Assembly: GCA_965230485.1 (NCBI GenBank)
Contig: CBDDLA010000001.1
Span: 3,410,001 to 3,474,000 of the forward strand
Reading direction: 5' to 3'
DNA: 64,000 bases
Origin: Putridiphycobacter sp965230485
GTDB lineage: Bacteria; Bacteroidota; Bacteroidia; Flavobacteriales_D; Crocinitomicaceae
The notes under the pieces were generated by a model. That model made no database searches, was not told the DNA's origin, and saw nothing but the letters and a program-made list of their open reading frames with translations. Below are positions 31,977 through 40,168 of this stretch, piece by piece. Made by a program: the position numbers and the translations under genes. Numbering within the stretch: the first letter of the stretch is position 1; every line of letters begins with the position of its first letter.

Positions 31977-32528
31977 ATGACAAGTTATTTATCAAGTGTG
32001 ATACGGCAATTCGACTATTATAAATCTTTGGGAGAGAAAACCATGAACCAGTTGCCAGAAGAAAAATTGTTTTGGCAGCCTAATCCCGAAAGCAATAGTA
32101 TTGCTATTTTGGTCAAGCATATGCATGGGAATATGTTATCGCGTTGGACTGATTTTTTAACATCAGATGGCGAGAAAACATGGCGAAAACGAGACGAGGA
32201 ATTTTTAAATGACATTGCTAGTAAAGAAGCACTTTTGAATACCTGGCAGCAAGGTTGGGACTGTTTATTTGATGCTGTTCGATCGTTAACAGAGGGTGAT
32301 TTGGAAAAAGAAGTAATCATACGTAATATGGGGCATACCGTTGTAGAAGCCATCAATAGGCAGGTCAGTCATTATTCGTATCACATTGGGCAAATGGTTT
32401 ACATTGGCAAATTGATACAAAATGACCAATGGGAATCTTTATCCATTCCAAAGGGGCAATCCAAAGTTTATAATCAAGAAAAATTTGCCAAACCTAAGTC
32501 CAAAAGGCATTTTACTGACGACCTTTAA
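31977..32528 (+). CDS. DinB-like / DUF1572-family protein
   Basis: The 183-residue protein starts with FDYYKSLGEKTMNQLPEEKL and has conserved SIAILVKHMHGNMLSRWTDF near 40-59 and VSHYSYHIGQMVYIGKLI near 127-144. The histidines of these two segments are at the positions that bind a metal in DinB-type four-helix bundles. Many such proteins are thiol-dependent transferases or hydrolases, some linked to bacillithiol; a BshB1 gene occurs at 56517-57233. This protein's own reaction is unknown. Confidence 0.83.
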   Translation: MTSYLSSVIRQFDYYKSLGEKTMNQLPEEKLFWQPNPESNSIAILVKHMHGNMLSRWTDFLTSDGEKTWRKRDEEFLNDIASKEALLNTWQQGWDCLFDAVRSLTEGDLEKEVIIRNMGHTVVEAINRQVSHYSYHIGQMVYIGKLIQNDQWESLSIPKGQSKVYNQEKFAKPKSKRHFTDDL

Positions 32529-32643
32529 TTTTTTGTGTCTGATTATCAGTTGTTTTTGATTCTAATATCAGTTTTTTCTATTAAAGCGCGAAGGATTTTC
32601 TTTTTTCGACTGTCTAAATAAAAAGTACTAAAATTAAAGTGAT

Positions 32644-33606
32644 ATGATATTAAAACTTAATGCAAATAAATTATACGTCATTGGAGGGGTAATGTTATTG
32701 TTTATGGCACTGGTATCGTGCAATAAAGATGAATGCGAAACACAAACTTCTTACCAGGATGCTGATGGTGATGGCTTAGGAAATCCTCTAGTATCTATAG
32801 ATGCCTGTGAAATACCTGAGGGGTATGTTTGTAATAATACTGATACCGACGACACCAATGCCAGTGATGGAAGTGACGGTGACGGAAGTGATGGATTGCA
32901 TCCTGCCTTCAGTGAATTTGATGACGACAATTTGACCATTTATTTAGATGTAGATGAAATAGTAATAGAAAGTAATGGCTGGCCAAACCACACGTCTCCA
33001 TATTGGTCCAATACAACCGAACGATCGGCAATTGACCCAATGGGAAATACGCTTACAACACCTGCAGCAAGTACAGATCATCCACTTTTTGTTGAACCTA
33101 CGGTAACAACATATCAAAACATGGCTCCTGGAAACATTGATGATTTTAATGGGTCTTATACGCTTAGAATACCAGTCAATTCAGAATTAGCATCTTCTTC
33201 TTCAGCAACTGGATTAGGAGCTATTGGTATTGCCATTAGTGGGGGTATGATTTATAACGACGAGGAAGGACCTAATGTTCCGCTGGATAATGCCGCACCG
33301 TCGTTGGATTATACAGGTGCTCATACAGGACCGCAAAGTTACCATTATCATTTGGAGACAAAAGCCTGGTCTAACGACGACGAAAAATTAATCGGTATCA
33401 TGGCGGATGGCTTTTTTCTATATGGTAGAAGAGATTATGATGGCACTTACCCAACAGATTTAGATGCTTCGGGAGGTCATTTTGGACCGACTCCTCATAA
33501 TCCGGATGGTGAATACCATTATCACATTCAAAATGACTTATATTTGAATCAGTATTATATTTTGTTTCCTGGAGATTATCAGGGAACACCTAATACTATT
33601 CAATAA
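32644..33606 (+). CDS. YHYH-domain lipoprotein, long copy
   Basis: The 320-residue protein has a lipoprotein signal ending ALVSC (C at about 26), a D/G-rich stretch including YQDADGDGLGNP and DGSDGDGSDG (about 38-82), then the YHYH domain (about 85-320). The domain contains SYHYHLE and EYHYHIQ, two copies of the name-giving motif, plus HFGPTPHNPDGE. YHYH proteins are common and uncharacterised. It is the first of four lipoprotein genes. The next copy lacks the D/G-rich segment. The clustered histidines may bind a metal, possibly copper, considering the SCO-family protein in the same operon. Confidence 0.87.
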   Translation: MILKLNANKLYVIGGVMLLFMALVSCNKDECETQTSYQDADGDGLGNPLVSIDACEIPEGYVCNNTDTDDTNASDGSDGDGSDGLHPAFSEFDDDNLTIYLDVDEIVIESNGWPNHTSPYWSNTTERSAIDPMGNTLTTPAASTDHPLFVEPTVTTYQNMAPGNIDDFNGSYTLRIPVNSELASSSSATGLGAIGIAISGGMIYNDEEGPNVPLDNAAPSLDYTGAHTGPQSYHYHLETKAWSNDDEKLIGIMADGFFLYGRRDYDGTYPTDLDASGGHFGPTPHNPDGEYHYHIQNDLYLNQYYILFPGDYQGTPNTIQ

Positions 33607-33619
33607 TTATGATATACCT

Positions 33620-34348
33620 ATGAGAAAATACGCACCAATTTTTTTATTTGGCTTATTAATGCTTTTGGCGGCCTGTGATAAAGGCACAACCACTGAAGGT
33701 CTTCATACGGCGTTCTGTGAATTTGATGCCGATAACACTACTATTTACATTGAAGATAATGAGATGGTTATCGAAACCAATGGTCTTCCTAATCATACAT
33801 CCCCCTATTGGTCATCAAATCATGAGCTACATGTTGAACCAACTGTAACCTCTGCCTCTGATATGGCACCAGGAAATATAGACGATTTTAGTGGTGATTA
33901 TACGTTACGTATCCCCCTTAATCCAGAAAAAGCATCTAATACTAGTTCTACCGGGCTTGGTGCAATTGGAATCGCAGTAAGTGGTTCTGTCATATACAAT
34001 GATGAAGAGGGACCCAACGTGCCTCTGGATAACGCAGCTCCATCTTTAGATTATACTGGAGCGCATACTGGACCTCAAAGTTATCATTATCATCTTGAGC
34101 CAAAAGCGTGGTCAAATGATGACAACCAATTAATTGGCATCATGTCAGACGGCTTTTTTTTATATGGGCGACGTAATTATGATGGGGAATATCCTACTGA
34201 TTTAGATGCTTCGGGAGGTCATTTTGGACCGACCCCTCATAATCCAGATGGAGAATATCATTATCACATACAGAACGAATTGTATTTAAATCAGTATTAT
34301 ATTTTATTTCCTGGCGATTATCAAGGGACTCCAAATCAAATACAATAA
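33620..34348 (+). CDS. YHYH-domain lipoprotein, short copy (tandem paralogue)
   Basis: The 242-residue protein has a lipobox LLAAC near 20 and the same YHYH domain as the previous gene, with SYHYHLE and EYHYHIQ and nearly identical flanking blocks (for example EEGPNVPLDNAAPSLDYTGA). Compared with copy 1 it lacks the D/G-rich stretch and about 20 residues after the PYWS block. Only 13 bp separate the genes. A recent tandem duplication is evident. The function is unknown. Confidence 0.87.
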   Translation: MRKYAPIFLFGLLMLLAACDKGTTTEGLHTAFCEFDADNTTIYIEDNEMVIETNGLPNHTSPYWSSNHELHVEPTVTSASDMAPGNIDDFSGDYTLRIPLNPEKASNTSSTGLGAIGIAVSGSVIYNDEEGPNVPLDNAAPSLDYTGAHTGPQSYHYHLEPKAWSNDDNQLIGIMSDGFFLYGRRNYDGEYPTDLDASGGHFGPTPHNPDGEYHYHIQNELYLNQYYILFPGDYQGTPNQIQ

Positions 34349-34349
34349 C

Positions 34350-34928
34350 GTGGCTTTGTTGCTTTGCCTTGTTTTTATCTGGGCATGTAACGAGGAAAAC
34401 CCTGCATTGGAATCAGTGTTGAATGAAAGTGAATTCGTGCATCATGATTCTTTGACGCTGTTGGTCACAAAAGGCATTTATGTGAATCATAATGTGCCAT
34501 TTACGGGCAAGGCATTTACCACTTATTCTAATGGACAAATGGCAAGCGTCACAACATTTGAAAATGGAAAAAAGCATGGAACCGATCAAAAATGGTTTAG
34601 GGATGGCACTTTGAGTTACGAAGCTTTTTACGATCAGGGGAAAAAAGATAGTATAAATAGAACCTGGTGGAAAAATGGTAATTTAAGGTCAGAGTCTCAA
34701 TTTAAACAGGGGGTAGCTGATGGAGCGCAATGGCAATGGTATAAAAGTGGTTCAAAATTTAAAAAGAGACAATTGGCTAACGGTAGAGAAGAAGGGATTC
34801 AGCAATCCTGGAGAGAAAACGGTAAATTATACAATAATTATGAGGCTAAAAATGGCCGTATTTTTGGCTTGAAAAGAGCCAGTTTATGTTACGAACTAGA
34901 CAATGAGGAGGTGCAGTATGAGGACTGA
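34350..34928 (+). CDS. MORN-repeat lipoprotein
   Basis: The 192-residue product begins at GTG 34350, directly after the YHYH stop, with a short signal MALLLCLVFIWAC whose cysteine would be lipidated. It has about five MORN-like units of the type NGQMASVTTFENGKKHG, WFRDGTLSYEAFYDQGKK and WKNGNLRSESQFKQG. MORN repeats here look like the antitoxin-like or surface repeats common in Bacteroidota. It overlaps the SCO gene by 11 bp. Its role is unknown; position suggests action with the YHYH and SCO lipoproteins. Confidence 0.8.
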   Translation: MALLLCLVFIWACNEENPALESVLNESEFVHHDSLTLLVTKGIYVNHNVPFTGKAFTTYSNGQMASVTTFENGKKHGTDQKWFRDGTLSYEAFYDQGKKDSINRTWWKNGNLRSESQFKQGVADGAQWQWYKSGSKFKKRQLANGREEGIQQSWRENGKLYNNYEAKNGRIFGLKRASLCYELDNEEVQYED

Positions 34929-35577
34929 CTTTATGGTGTTAATACTAGGGTTCACCTGTTTAATGACAGCCTGTCAGAATGCTTCTAAAACAGATAGTCG
35001 TGTTGCGGCATTGCCGTATTATAATGAGGCGAGCTTTACCCCACGCTGGTTATCGGCAAATGATCCCGTTTTAGATACTTTTCATCAAATTTCTGATTTT
35101 GAGCTCACTGATCAGGATGGTAAACGCATTAATCTGAAAACATTTGAAGATAAAATCTATGTGACCGATTTCTTCTTTACAACCTGTCCCGGTATCTGTC
35201 CCAAAATGACCAAAAATATGAGCGTGATTCAACAGGCTTTTCTGGAAGATGATGAGGTATTATTGCTGTCGCATTCCGTTACACCATCCATTGATTCTGT
35301 TGAAGTTTTGAAAAATTATGCGGAAGCCATGGAGGTTGTATCTGGCAAGTGGCATCTCGTTACAGGTAACAGGAAAGATATTTATGATTTAGGCAGGAGA
35401 TCCTACTTTATTGAGGAAGATTTAGGTTTAGAAAAAACAGATGACGAATTCTTACATACTGAAAATTTTGTATTAATTGACAAGAATAGGCATATTCGAG
35501 GCATTTATAATGGACTGAATAAAACCTCAATTAATCAGTTGATTACTGATATTAAAACCTTAAAAAAAGAAAGTTAA
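34918..35577 (+). CDS. SCO1/SenC-family lipoprotein
   Basis: The start is the ATG at 34918 (MRTDFMVLILGF), preceded by GAGGAGG, rather than the upstream ATG at 34903. The 219-residue product has a lipobox LMTAC (C19) and a thioredoxin fold with C90 and C94 in TTCPGICPKMT and H180 in FLHTENFVL, the copper ligands of SCO proteins. SCO proteins load copper into cytochrome c oxidase or act as thiol reductases. Its place after two His-rich YHYH lipoproteins suggests metal handling by the cluster, though this is inference. Confidence 0.9.
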   Translation: MRTDFMVLILGFTCLMTACQNASKTDSRVAALPYYNEASFTPRWLSANDPVLDTFHQISDFELTDQDGKRINLKTFEDKIYVTDFFFTTCPGICPKMTKNMSVIQQAFLEDDEVLLLSHSVTPSIDSVEVLKNYAEAMEVVSGKWHLVTGNRKDIYDLGRRSYFIEEDLGLEKTDDEFLHTENFVLIDKNRHIRGIYNGLNKTSINQLITDIKTLKKES

Positions 35578-35581
35578 TCGG

Positions 35582-36352
35582 TTATTCGATTGTTTCTATA
35601 TCCTGTAAGATTAACCCCGAACCAACAGCATTATATCTCAAAGGTTCATTATCTGAAGGGTTGAGTGAAGCTTCAATATCTTCTATGCTAATATCACCTC
35701 TGCCAAGTGCCAATAATTGACCCATTATTAATCTGACTTGGTACCTCATAAAACCTCTTGATTTAATATGCAAACCCATTACATTTGATGGAAAAAAATT
35801 AGCTTGATATGGTATCTCAGAATTAATTTCACAGCTTATAACTTCTCTTATAAATTGGGTGTTTTCTGATGGTTTTGTACAGTATTTTCTGAAATCATGC
35901 TCACCAACAAACAATTCAGCACCTCGTTTCATAAGTTTGACATTGAGTACTTTTGGCTCGTTATAAATCATAGCAGCTGAAAATGGATGTGCTTTATCTC
36001 CAAAGGCAAATAGATATAGGTAATACTTGAGTTGATTATTATCTAAAGGATTTTGATTAGCTTCTATTTTTTTAAAAATTAGCGCTTTAATGTCACTTGG
36101 TAAGTTTGAGTTGAAGCGATCAATAAAATGGTTATCCAATTCAACATTAATGGTTAATTGAAAGCTAAATTTATTGGCTGATACTTTAGCATCCGTTCTA
36201 CTAGTTCCAAAAGTTTTAAATGAAACATTTGGAAACATAAAACTGAAAGTTTTATCTATCATACCTTGAACCGTTCTGACTTCTGGTTGCCGCATCCATC
36301 CTGAATAGCGGTAGCCCAAAAATTGTATGTTTACAAGGTAGGAGTGACTCAA
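35582..36352 (-). CDS. truA: tRNA pseudouridine synthase, TruA family
   Basis: TruA makes pseudouridine at positions 38-40 of the anticodon arm. The 256-residue protein starts SHSYLVNIQFLGYRYSGW, has the catalytic D54 in TSRTDAKVSANKF, and MRYQVRLIMGQLLALGRGDI near 203. The usual RTDAGVHA is altered to RTDAKVSA, so it may be a diverged TruA-type enzyme with somewhat different targets. It lies 10 nt downstream of pepT on the same strand, making a two-gene unit. The stop is 4 nt from that of the convergent SCO gene. Confidence 0.87.
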   Translation of the reverse strand: MSHSYLVNIQFLGYRYSGWMRQPEVRTVQGMIDKTFSFMFPNVSFKTFGTSRTDAKVSANKFSFQLTINVELDNHFIDRFNSNLPSDIKALIFKKIEANQNPLDNNQLKYYLYLFAFGDKAHPFSAAMIYNEPKVLNVKLMKRGAELFVGEHDFRKYCTKPSENTQFIREVISCEINSEIPYQANFFPSNVMGLHIKSRGFMRYQVRLIMGQLLALGRGDISIEDIEASLNPSDNEPLRYNAVGSGLILQDIETIE

Positions 36353-36362
36353 ATTAATTTAC

Positions 36363-37604
36363 TTAGGCGCGTTCTTCCCAAATCGAAATCGTTTCGATCA
36401 TGGTTTTTACCGCTTTTTCCATATCCTGGACAGAAACGTATTCATGCTTAGAATGAATTGCCATCTCACCGGTAAACAAGTTTGGGCAAGGTAATCCCAT
36501 AAAAGATAATCTTGATCCATCCGTTCCTCCCCTAATGATAACTGGTTTGGGGGTAATTCCGATTCTTTTCATAGCCTCTACAGCATAATCAGTTACAAAA
36601 GGAACAGTTTGAATAATTTCTTTCATGTTGCGGTACTGTTCTTTCACGGTAAAACTAGCAGTTACTCCTTTGTATTTTGCAATTGTGGTATTTAATATTT
36701 CTTCCAGCCTTGCTTCATATTCAGCTAACTTGGCAGTAACGTGATCACGAATAATGAACTTTAACGTCGCTTTTTCCATGATGCCGTTAATTGAAACAGG
36801 GTGGACAAAACCTTCTCTTTTTTCTGTAGTTTCTGGACTCCAACTATCTTTTGGCAACTGATCGATAAAGTCACTCGCGACTTTTAATGCATTAATCAGT
36901 TTATTTTTTGCATATCCTGGATGAGCACTAACGCCATTTATTTCTATTGTGACAGCATCTGCTGAAAAACTTTCATCTTCAATAGATCCTAACGTTCCAC
37001 CATCTAATGTATAACCATAATCTGCATTCAACTTGTCCATATCGAGGTGGTCAACACCTCTTCCAACCTCCTCGTCAGGGGTGAATAATATTTTAATATC
37101 ACCATGCTTATAGTCCGAATTATTCATGACGAAATGAGCGTAATCCATAATGCATGCCACACCAGCTTTATCATCAGCTCCCAATAAAGTTAGACCACTT
37201 GCTGTGATAATGTCATCTCCTATTTTTTCTTTCAGGTAAGTATGTTTGTCCTTTGAAACAATCTGAGAGTTGTCATCAGGAAGCACAATGTCCGATCCAT
37301 CCCATTTTTCATGAAGGATAGGCTTTACATTTGTACCACTGCAATCAGGAGCAGTATCCATATGTGCACAAAAACAAATTTTTGGGATGTCATTTTTGTT
37401 TGAATTACTTTCAATAGTGGCGAAAACATATCCCCATTCATCCATTTCAGCATTAGTAATTCCCATATCATGCAATTCTTCAACAAGTAATCTTGCCAAA
37501 TCTTTTTGCTTCATTGAACTCGGGAAAGTATCTGAATTTGGATCAGCTGTAGTGTCAATAGTTACGTATTTCAGGAATCTATCTTTAACAGTATGTTGAT
37601 ACAT
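36363..37604 (-). CDS. pepT: Peptidase T (tripeptide aminopeptidase)
   Basis: PepT is a cytosolic zinc aminopeptidase cutting N-terminal residues from tripeptides. The 413-residue protein is of normal length and has the M20 features FCAHMDTAPD (metal H and catalytic D), LLGADDKAGVA (bridging D), LFTPDEEVGRGVD (catalytic E and metal E), VSAHPGYAKN and IRGGTDGSRLSF, ending with IHSKHEYVSV. All expected metal ligands are present. A TAACTTTG -7 box lies 23 nt upstream of the ATG, in a divergent promoter region shared with pyrC. Confidence 0.95.
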   Translation of the reverse strand: MYQHTVKDRFLKYVTIDTTADPNSDTFPSSMKQKDLARLLVEELHDMGITNAEMDEWGYVFATIESNSNKNDIPKICFCAHMDTAPDCSGTNVKPILHEKWDGSDIVLPDDNSQIVSKDKHTYLKEKIGDDIITASGLTLLGADDKAGVACIMDYAHFVMNNSDYKHGDIKILFTPDEEVGRGVDHLDMDKLNADYGYTLDGGTLGSIEDESFSADAVTIEINGVSAHPGYAKNKLINALKVASDFIDQLPKDSWSPETTEKREGFVHPVSINGIMEKATLKFIIRDHVTAKLAEYEARLEEILNTTIAKYKGVTASFTVKEQYRNMKEIIQTVPFVTDYAVEAMKRIGITPKPVIIRGGTDGSRLSFMGLPCPNLFTGEMAIHSKHEYVSVQDMEKAVKTMIETISIWEERA

Positions 37605-37627
37605 ATTTAATCTCTTTAAGTGTTATA

Positions 37628-37635
37628 CAAAGTTA
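37628..37635 (-). promoter_or_regulatory. Bacteroidota -7 box for pepT-truA
   Basis: The minus strand reads TAACTTTG, matching TAnnTTTG, 23 nt before the pepT ATG. Confidence 0.5.
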
Positions 37636-37666
37636 GAATTAATCTTAGAAGTCCCTTATATTTTTA

Positions 37667-37674
37667 TACCTTTG
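37667..37674 (+). promoter_or_regulatory. Bacteroidota -7 box for pyrC
   Basis: TACCTTTG matches TAnnTTTG, 22 nt before the pyrC ATG and back-to-back with the pepT box. Confidence 0.55.
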
Positions 37675-37696
37675 TTAGTGTAAAATTTTAGTTTAA

Positions 37697-39031
37697 ATGA
37701 GAAGATACCTACTCAAAAATACGACACTAATAAACGAAGGTGAAATTGTTGAAACGGATGTTTTGATTAAGGGTGAAAGAATTGAAAAAATCGCCTTAAA
37801 CATTACAGACGATCATGCAGAGATAATTGATTTGAAAGGAAAATGGCTATTACCGGGAATGATTGATGATCAAGTTCATTTTCGAGAGCCTGGATTGACT
37901 CACAAAGGCGAAATTCACACTGAATCCAGGGCTGCTGTAGCTGGAGGAATTACCAGTTTTATGGAAATGCCAAATACAGTTCCAAATGCACTTACTCAGG
38001 AATTACTTGAAGATAAATATCAAATTGCAGCTCGAAATTCAATTGCTAATTACTCCTTTTTTATGGGAGCTTCAAACGATAATATTGAAGAAGTTTTAAA
38101 AACTGATCATCAAAATGTTTGTGGGGTAAAGGTATTTATGGGTTCCTCAACTGGTAATATGTTAGTCGATAATGAAAAAACATTGACCAATATCTTTTCT
38201 AAATGTGATATGCTAATTGCAACGCATTGCGAAGATGAAGCAACAGTGCGTAAAAATTTGGCTGACTATGAAGCCAAATACGGGCAAGATATGCCTATCA
38301 AATACCATCCAGACATTAGAAGTGTTGAAGCTTGTTATTTGTCTTCTTCATTAGCATCAAAACTGGCGAAAGAACACGGCACTCGTCTACATATACTTCA
38401 CCTTTCAACGGCAAAGGAATTGGATTTATTTGATAATTCAGTGCCATTAAAAGATAAAAGAATTACCGCTGAAGCATGCGTGCATCACCTTTGGTTTGCC
38501 GACTCGGATTATGATTCAAAAGGGACTTATATTAAATGGAATCCTGCAGTTAAATCGGCTAAAGATAGAGAGGCGATATGGGAGGCTGTCAATGATGATA
38601 GAATTGATATTTTTGCAACGGATCATGCCCCTCATACTATTGAAGAGAAAGAGCAAAATTATTTTAAGGCGCCTTCAGGTGGTCCGCTAGTTCAACATGC
38701 CGTGTTAGCCATACTCGAGAAGGTTAAAGAAGGTAAAATAAGTTTAGAGCGTGCTGTTGAGAAAATGAGTCATTCACCGGCAATTTGCTTTAACATTATA
38801 GAAAGAGGATTTGTGAGAGAAGGGTATTATGCTGACTTAATTATTGTTGATCCGAGTTCATCTGTTAAGGTAGATAAATCAAATCTATTATATAAGTGTG
38901 GTTGGTCTCCGTTTGAAGGCTTTACTTTTTCACATCAAATTGATACTACTTTTGTTAATGGTGAAATTGTCTACAAGGATGGCGCAATAATTGAAAAACA
39001 AGTTGCAAAAAGAATGATTTTTGATAGATGA
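37697..39031 (+). CDS. pyrC: Dihydroorotase
   Basis: The enzyme closes N-carbamoyl-aspartate to dihydroorotate in pyrimidine synthesis. The 444-residue protein has the amidohydrolase features GMIDDQVHFREPG (54-66), GVKVFMGSSTGN (holding the carboxylated lysine near 146), ATHCEDE, LHILHLSTAKE and IFATDHAPHTIEEK (catalytic D). The usual HxH metal pair is Q59-V-H61, a substitution I recall as typical of Bacteroidota dihydroorotases. It overlaps the DUF4296 lipoprotein gene by 4 bp. Confidence 0.94.
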   Translation: MRRYLLKNTTLINEGEIVETDVLIKGERIEKIALNITDDHAEIIDLKGKWLLPGMIDDQVHFREPGLTHKGEIHTESRAAVAGGITSFMEMPNTVPNALTQELLEDKYQIAARNSIANYSFFMGASNDNIEEVLKTDHQNVCGVKVFMGSSTGNMLVDNEKTLTNIFSKCDMLIATHCEDEATVRKNLADYEAKYGQDMPIKYHPDIRSVEACYLSSSLASKLAKEHGTRLHILHLSTAKELDLFDNSVPLKDKRITAEACVHHLWFADSDYDSKGTYIKWNPAVKSAKDREAIWEAVNDDRIDIFATDHAPHTIEEKEQNYFKAPSGGPLVQHAVLAILEKVKEGKISLERAVEKMSHSPAICFNIIERGFVREGYYADLIIVDPSSSVKVDKSNLLYKCGWSPFEGFTFSHQIDTTFVNGEIVYKDGAIIEKQVAKRMIFDR

Positions 39032-39414
39032 GACTACTAAGTAAGCATATTACTTACTCAAAATCCCTTTGTGTTCTTGTATTTCTTCTGTCAATGATTA
39101 CAAGTTGTAAGGATCAGGTTGAAATGAGAAACAATGAAAATCTCATTCCCAGAGAACTTTTGATAAAAGTACTTATTGATCTTGAAATTATGGAGGCTTA
39201 CTATGAGCAAGTTCATAAAAGACCTCCAATATACAAAACTACGCTCGACAGTGCCAGTAGACAGATATTGATTGAATATGATATAACAGAAAAGCAATTA
39301 AAGAATACCTTAACTTTCTACAGTGAGTCCCCAGACAGCTTATATGCACTTTATGAGCAGACACTTGACTCAATCAATAGTATGGTAATAAAAAGCAAAA
39401 ATCAAACGGACTAA
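39028..39414 (+). CDS. DUF4296-family lipoprotein
   Basis: The 128-residue protein has a lipoprotein signal ending SMITSCKDQ and the DUF4296 block IPRELLIKVLIDLEIMEAY near 40-58, with YDITEKQLKNTLTFYSESPD near 90-109. DUF4296 proteins are small Bacteroidota lipoproteins of unknown function, often next to pyrC. The start overlaps the pyrC stop (ATGA), so expression is coupled. The mature protein is helical, polar and probably periplasm-facing. Confidence 0.82.
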   Translation: MRLLSKHITYSKSLCVLVFLLSMITSCKDQVEMRNNENLIPRELLIKVLIDLEIMEAYYEQVHKRPPIYKTTLDSASRQILIEYDITEKQLKNTLTFYSESPDSLYALYEQTLDSINSMVIKSKNQTD

Positions 39415-39450
39415 TTAATTAAATATATTATCTTTATTAAAAACATCACT

Positions 39451-40104
39451 ATGAAAATTTTATTAACTCTCTTAGTACTTTTTATGACACTTAGCTTGTC
39501 ATCACAAATCGTTGTTGCGGAAAAAAATGTGAAAGTAAATTTAACCGAGAACGGTATTCATTTAACTGTTCCATATGGTGACAGAAAGGTTTTTGAAAAA
39601 GCATTAAAAGATGAACTTAAAAGCTGGAAAGGTAAATTATCAACTAAAGATTTTTTCTTTGCCGACGACTGTAAACTTAAAGATATTGGCGATAATACAT
39701 TTGATGCATATGCCAAAGTAGAAGATATTACAAAAGGAGGTGTTACAATGTCAGTTCAAATAGATTTAGGAGGAGCTTATTTAAGTTCAAAGGTTCATCC
39801 TGCCGAGTACAAGGTTTTTGAAAAGAAATTATATGATTTTGCTGTAAAAACGGCCAAAGATGTTATTGAAGCTGAAGCCAAAACTCAAGAAAAGGTCATG
39901 AAAGATCAAATGGCAGATTTAGAAGACACTAAAGATGAAATAGCCAGTAGAAAGGATGCTATTGAAGAAGCAAAAAAGGTGATAGCAGGAGCTGAGGAAG
40001 TGATAAAAAATGCAACTGCTGAAAAAGAAAAAAAGGAAGCAGAAATAAAAGAAACGGAAGCTAAAATAGAAGCCATTCGAGCGAAAAAATCTGCTGTAAA
40101 GTAG
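39451..40104 (+). CDS. Exported protein with C-terminal coiled coil, unknown function
   Basis: The 217-residue protein has a signal peptide ending near SLSSQ and a globular part (about 25-140) with the repeated-looking VPYGDRKVFEKALKDELKSW and HPAEYKVFEKKLYDFAVKTA. It ends in a charged coiled coil rich in K, E and A (about 140-217). No family is recognised. A strong terminator follows 22 nt after the stop, so the gene is the last of its transcript. The coiled coil suggests assembly with another periplasmic protein, but no partner is visible. Confidence 0.72.
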   Translation: MKILLTLLVLFMTLSLSSQIVVAEKNVKVNLTENGIHLTVPYGDRKVFEKALKDELKSWKGKLSTKDFFFADDCKLKDIGDNTFDAYAKVEDITKGGVTMSVQIDLGGAYLSSKVHPAEYKVFEKKLYDFAVKTAKDVIEAEAKTQEKVMKDQMADLEDTKDEIASRKDAIEEAKKVIAGAEEVIKNATAEKEKKEAEIKETEAKIEAIRAKKSAVK

Positions 40105-40126
40105 TTAAAATTAACTGATCGTAAAT

Positions 40127-40159
40127 AAATGCCTGCAAGTTCTGTTTGCAGGCATTTTT
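40127..40159 (+). terminator. Rho-independent terminator after the coiled-coil protein gene
   Basis: AAATGCCTGCAA pairs perfectly over 12 bp with TTGCAGGCATTT around a 7-nt loop, followed by a T-run. Confidence 0.88.
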
Positions 40160-40168
40160 ATTAAATAA

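Noticed and set aside
32539..32577. Terminator after the DinB-like gene (CTGAT ... ATCAG then T-run)
   Set aside because: Only about five base pairs with a loop of over 20 nt; too weak to call.
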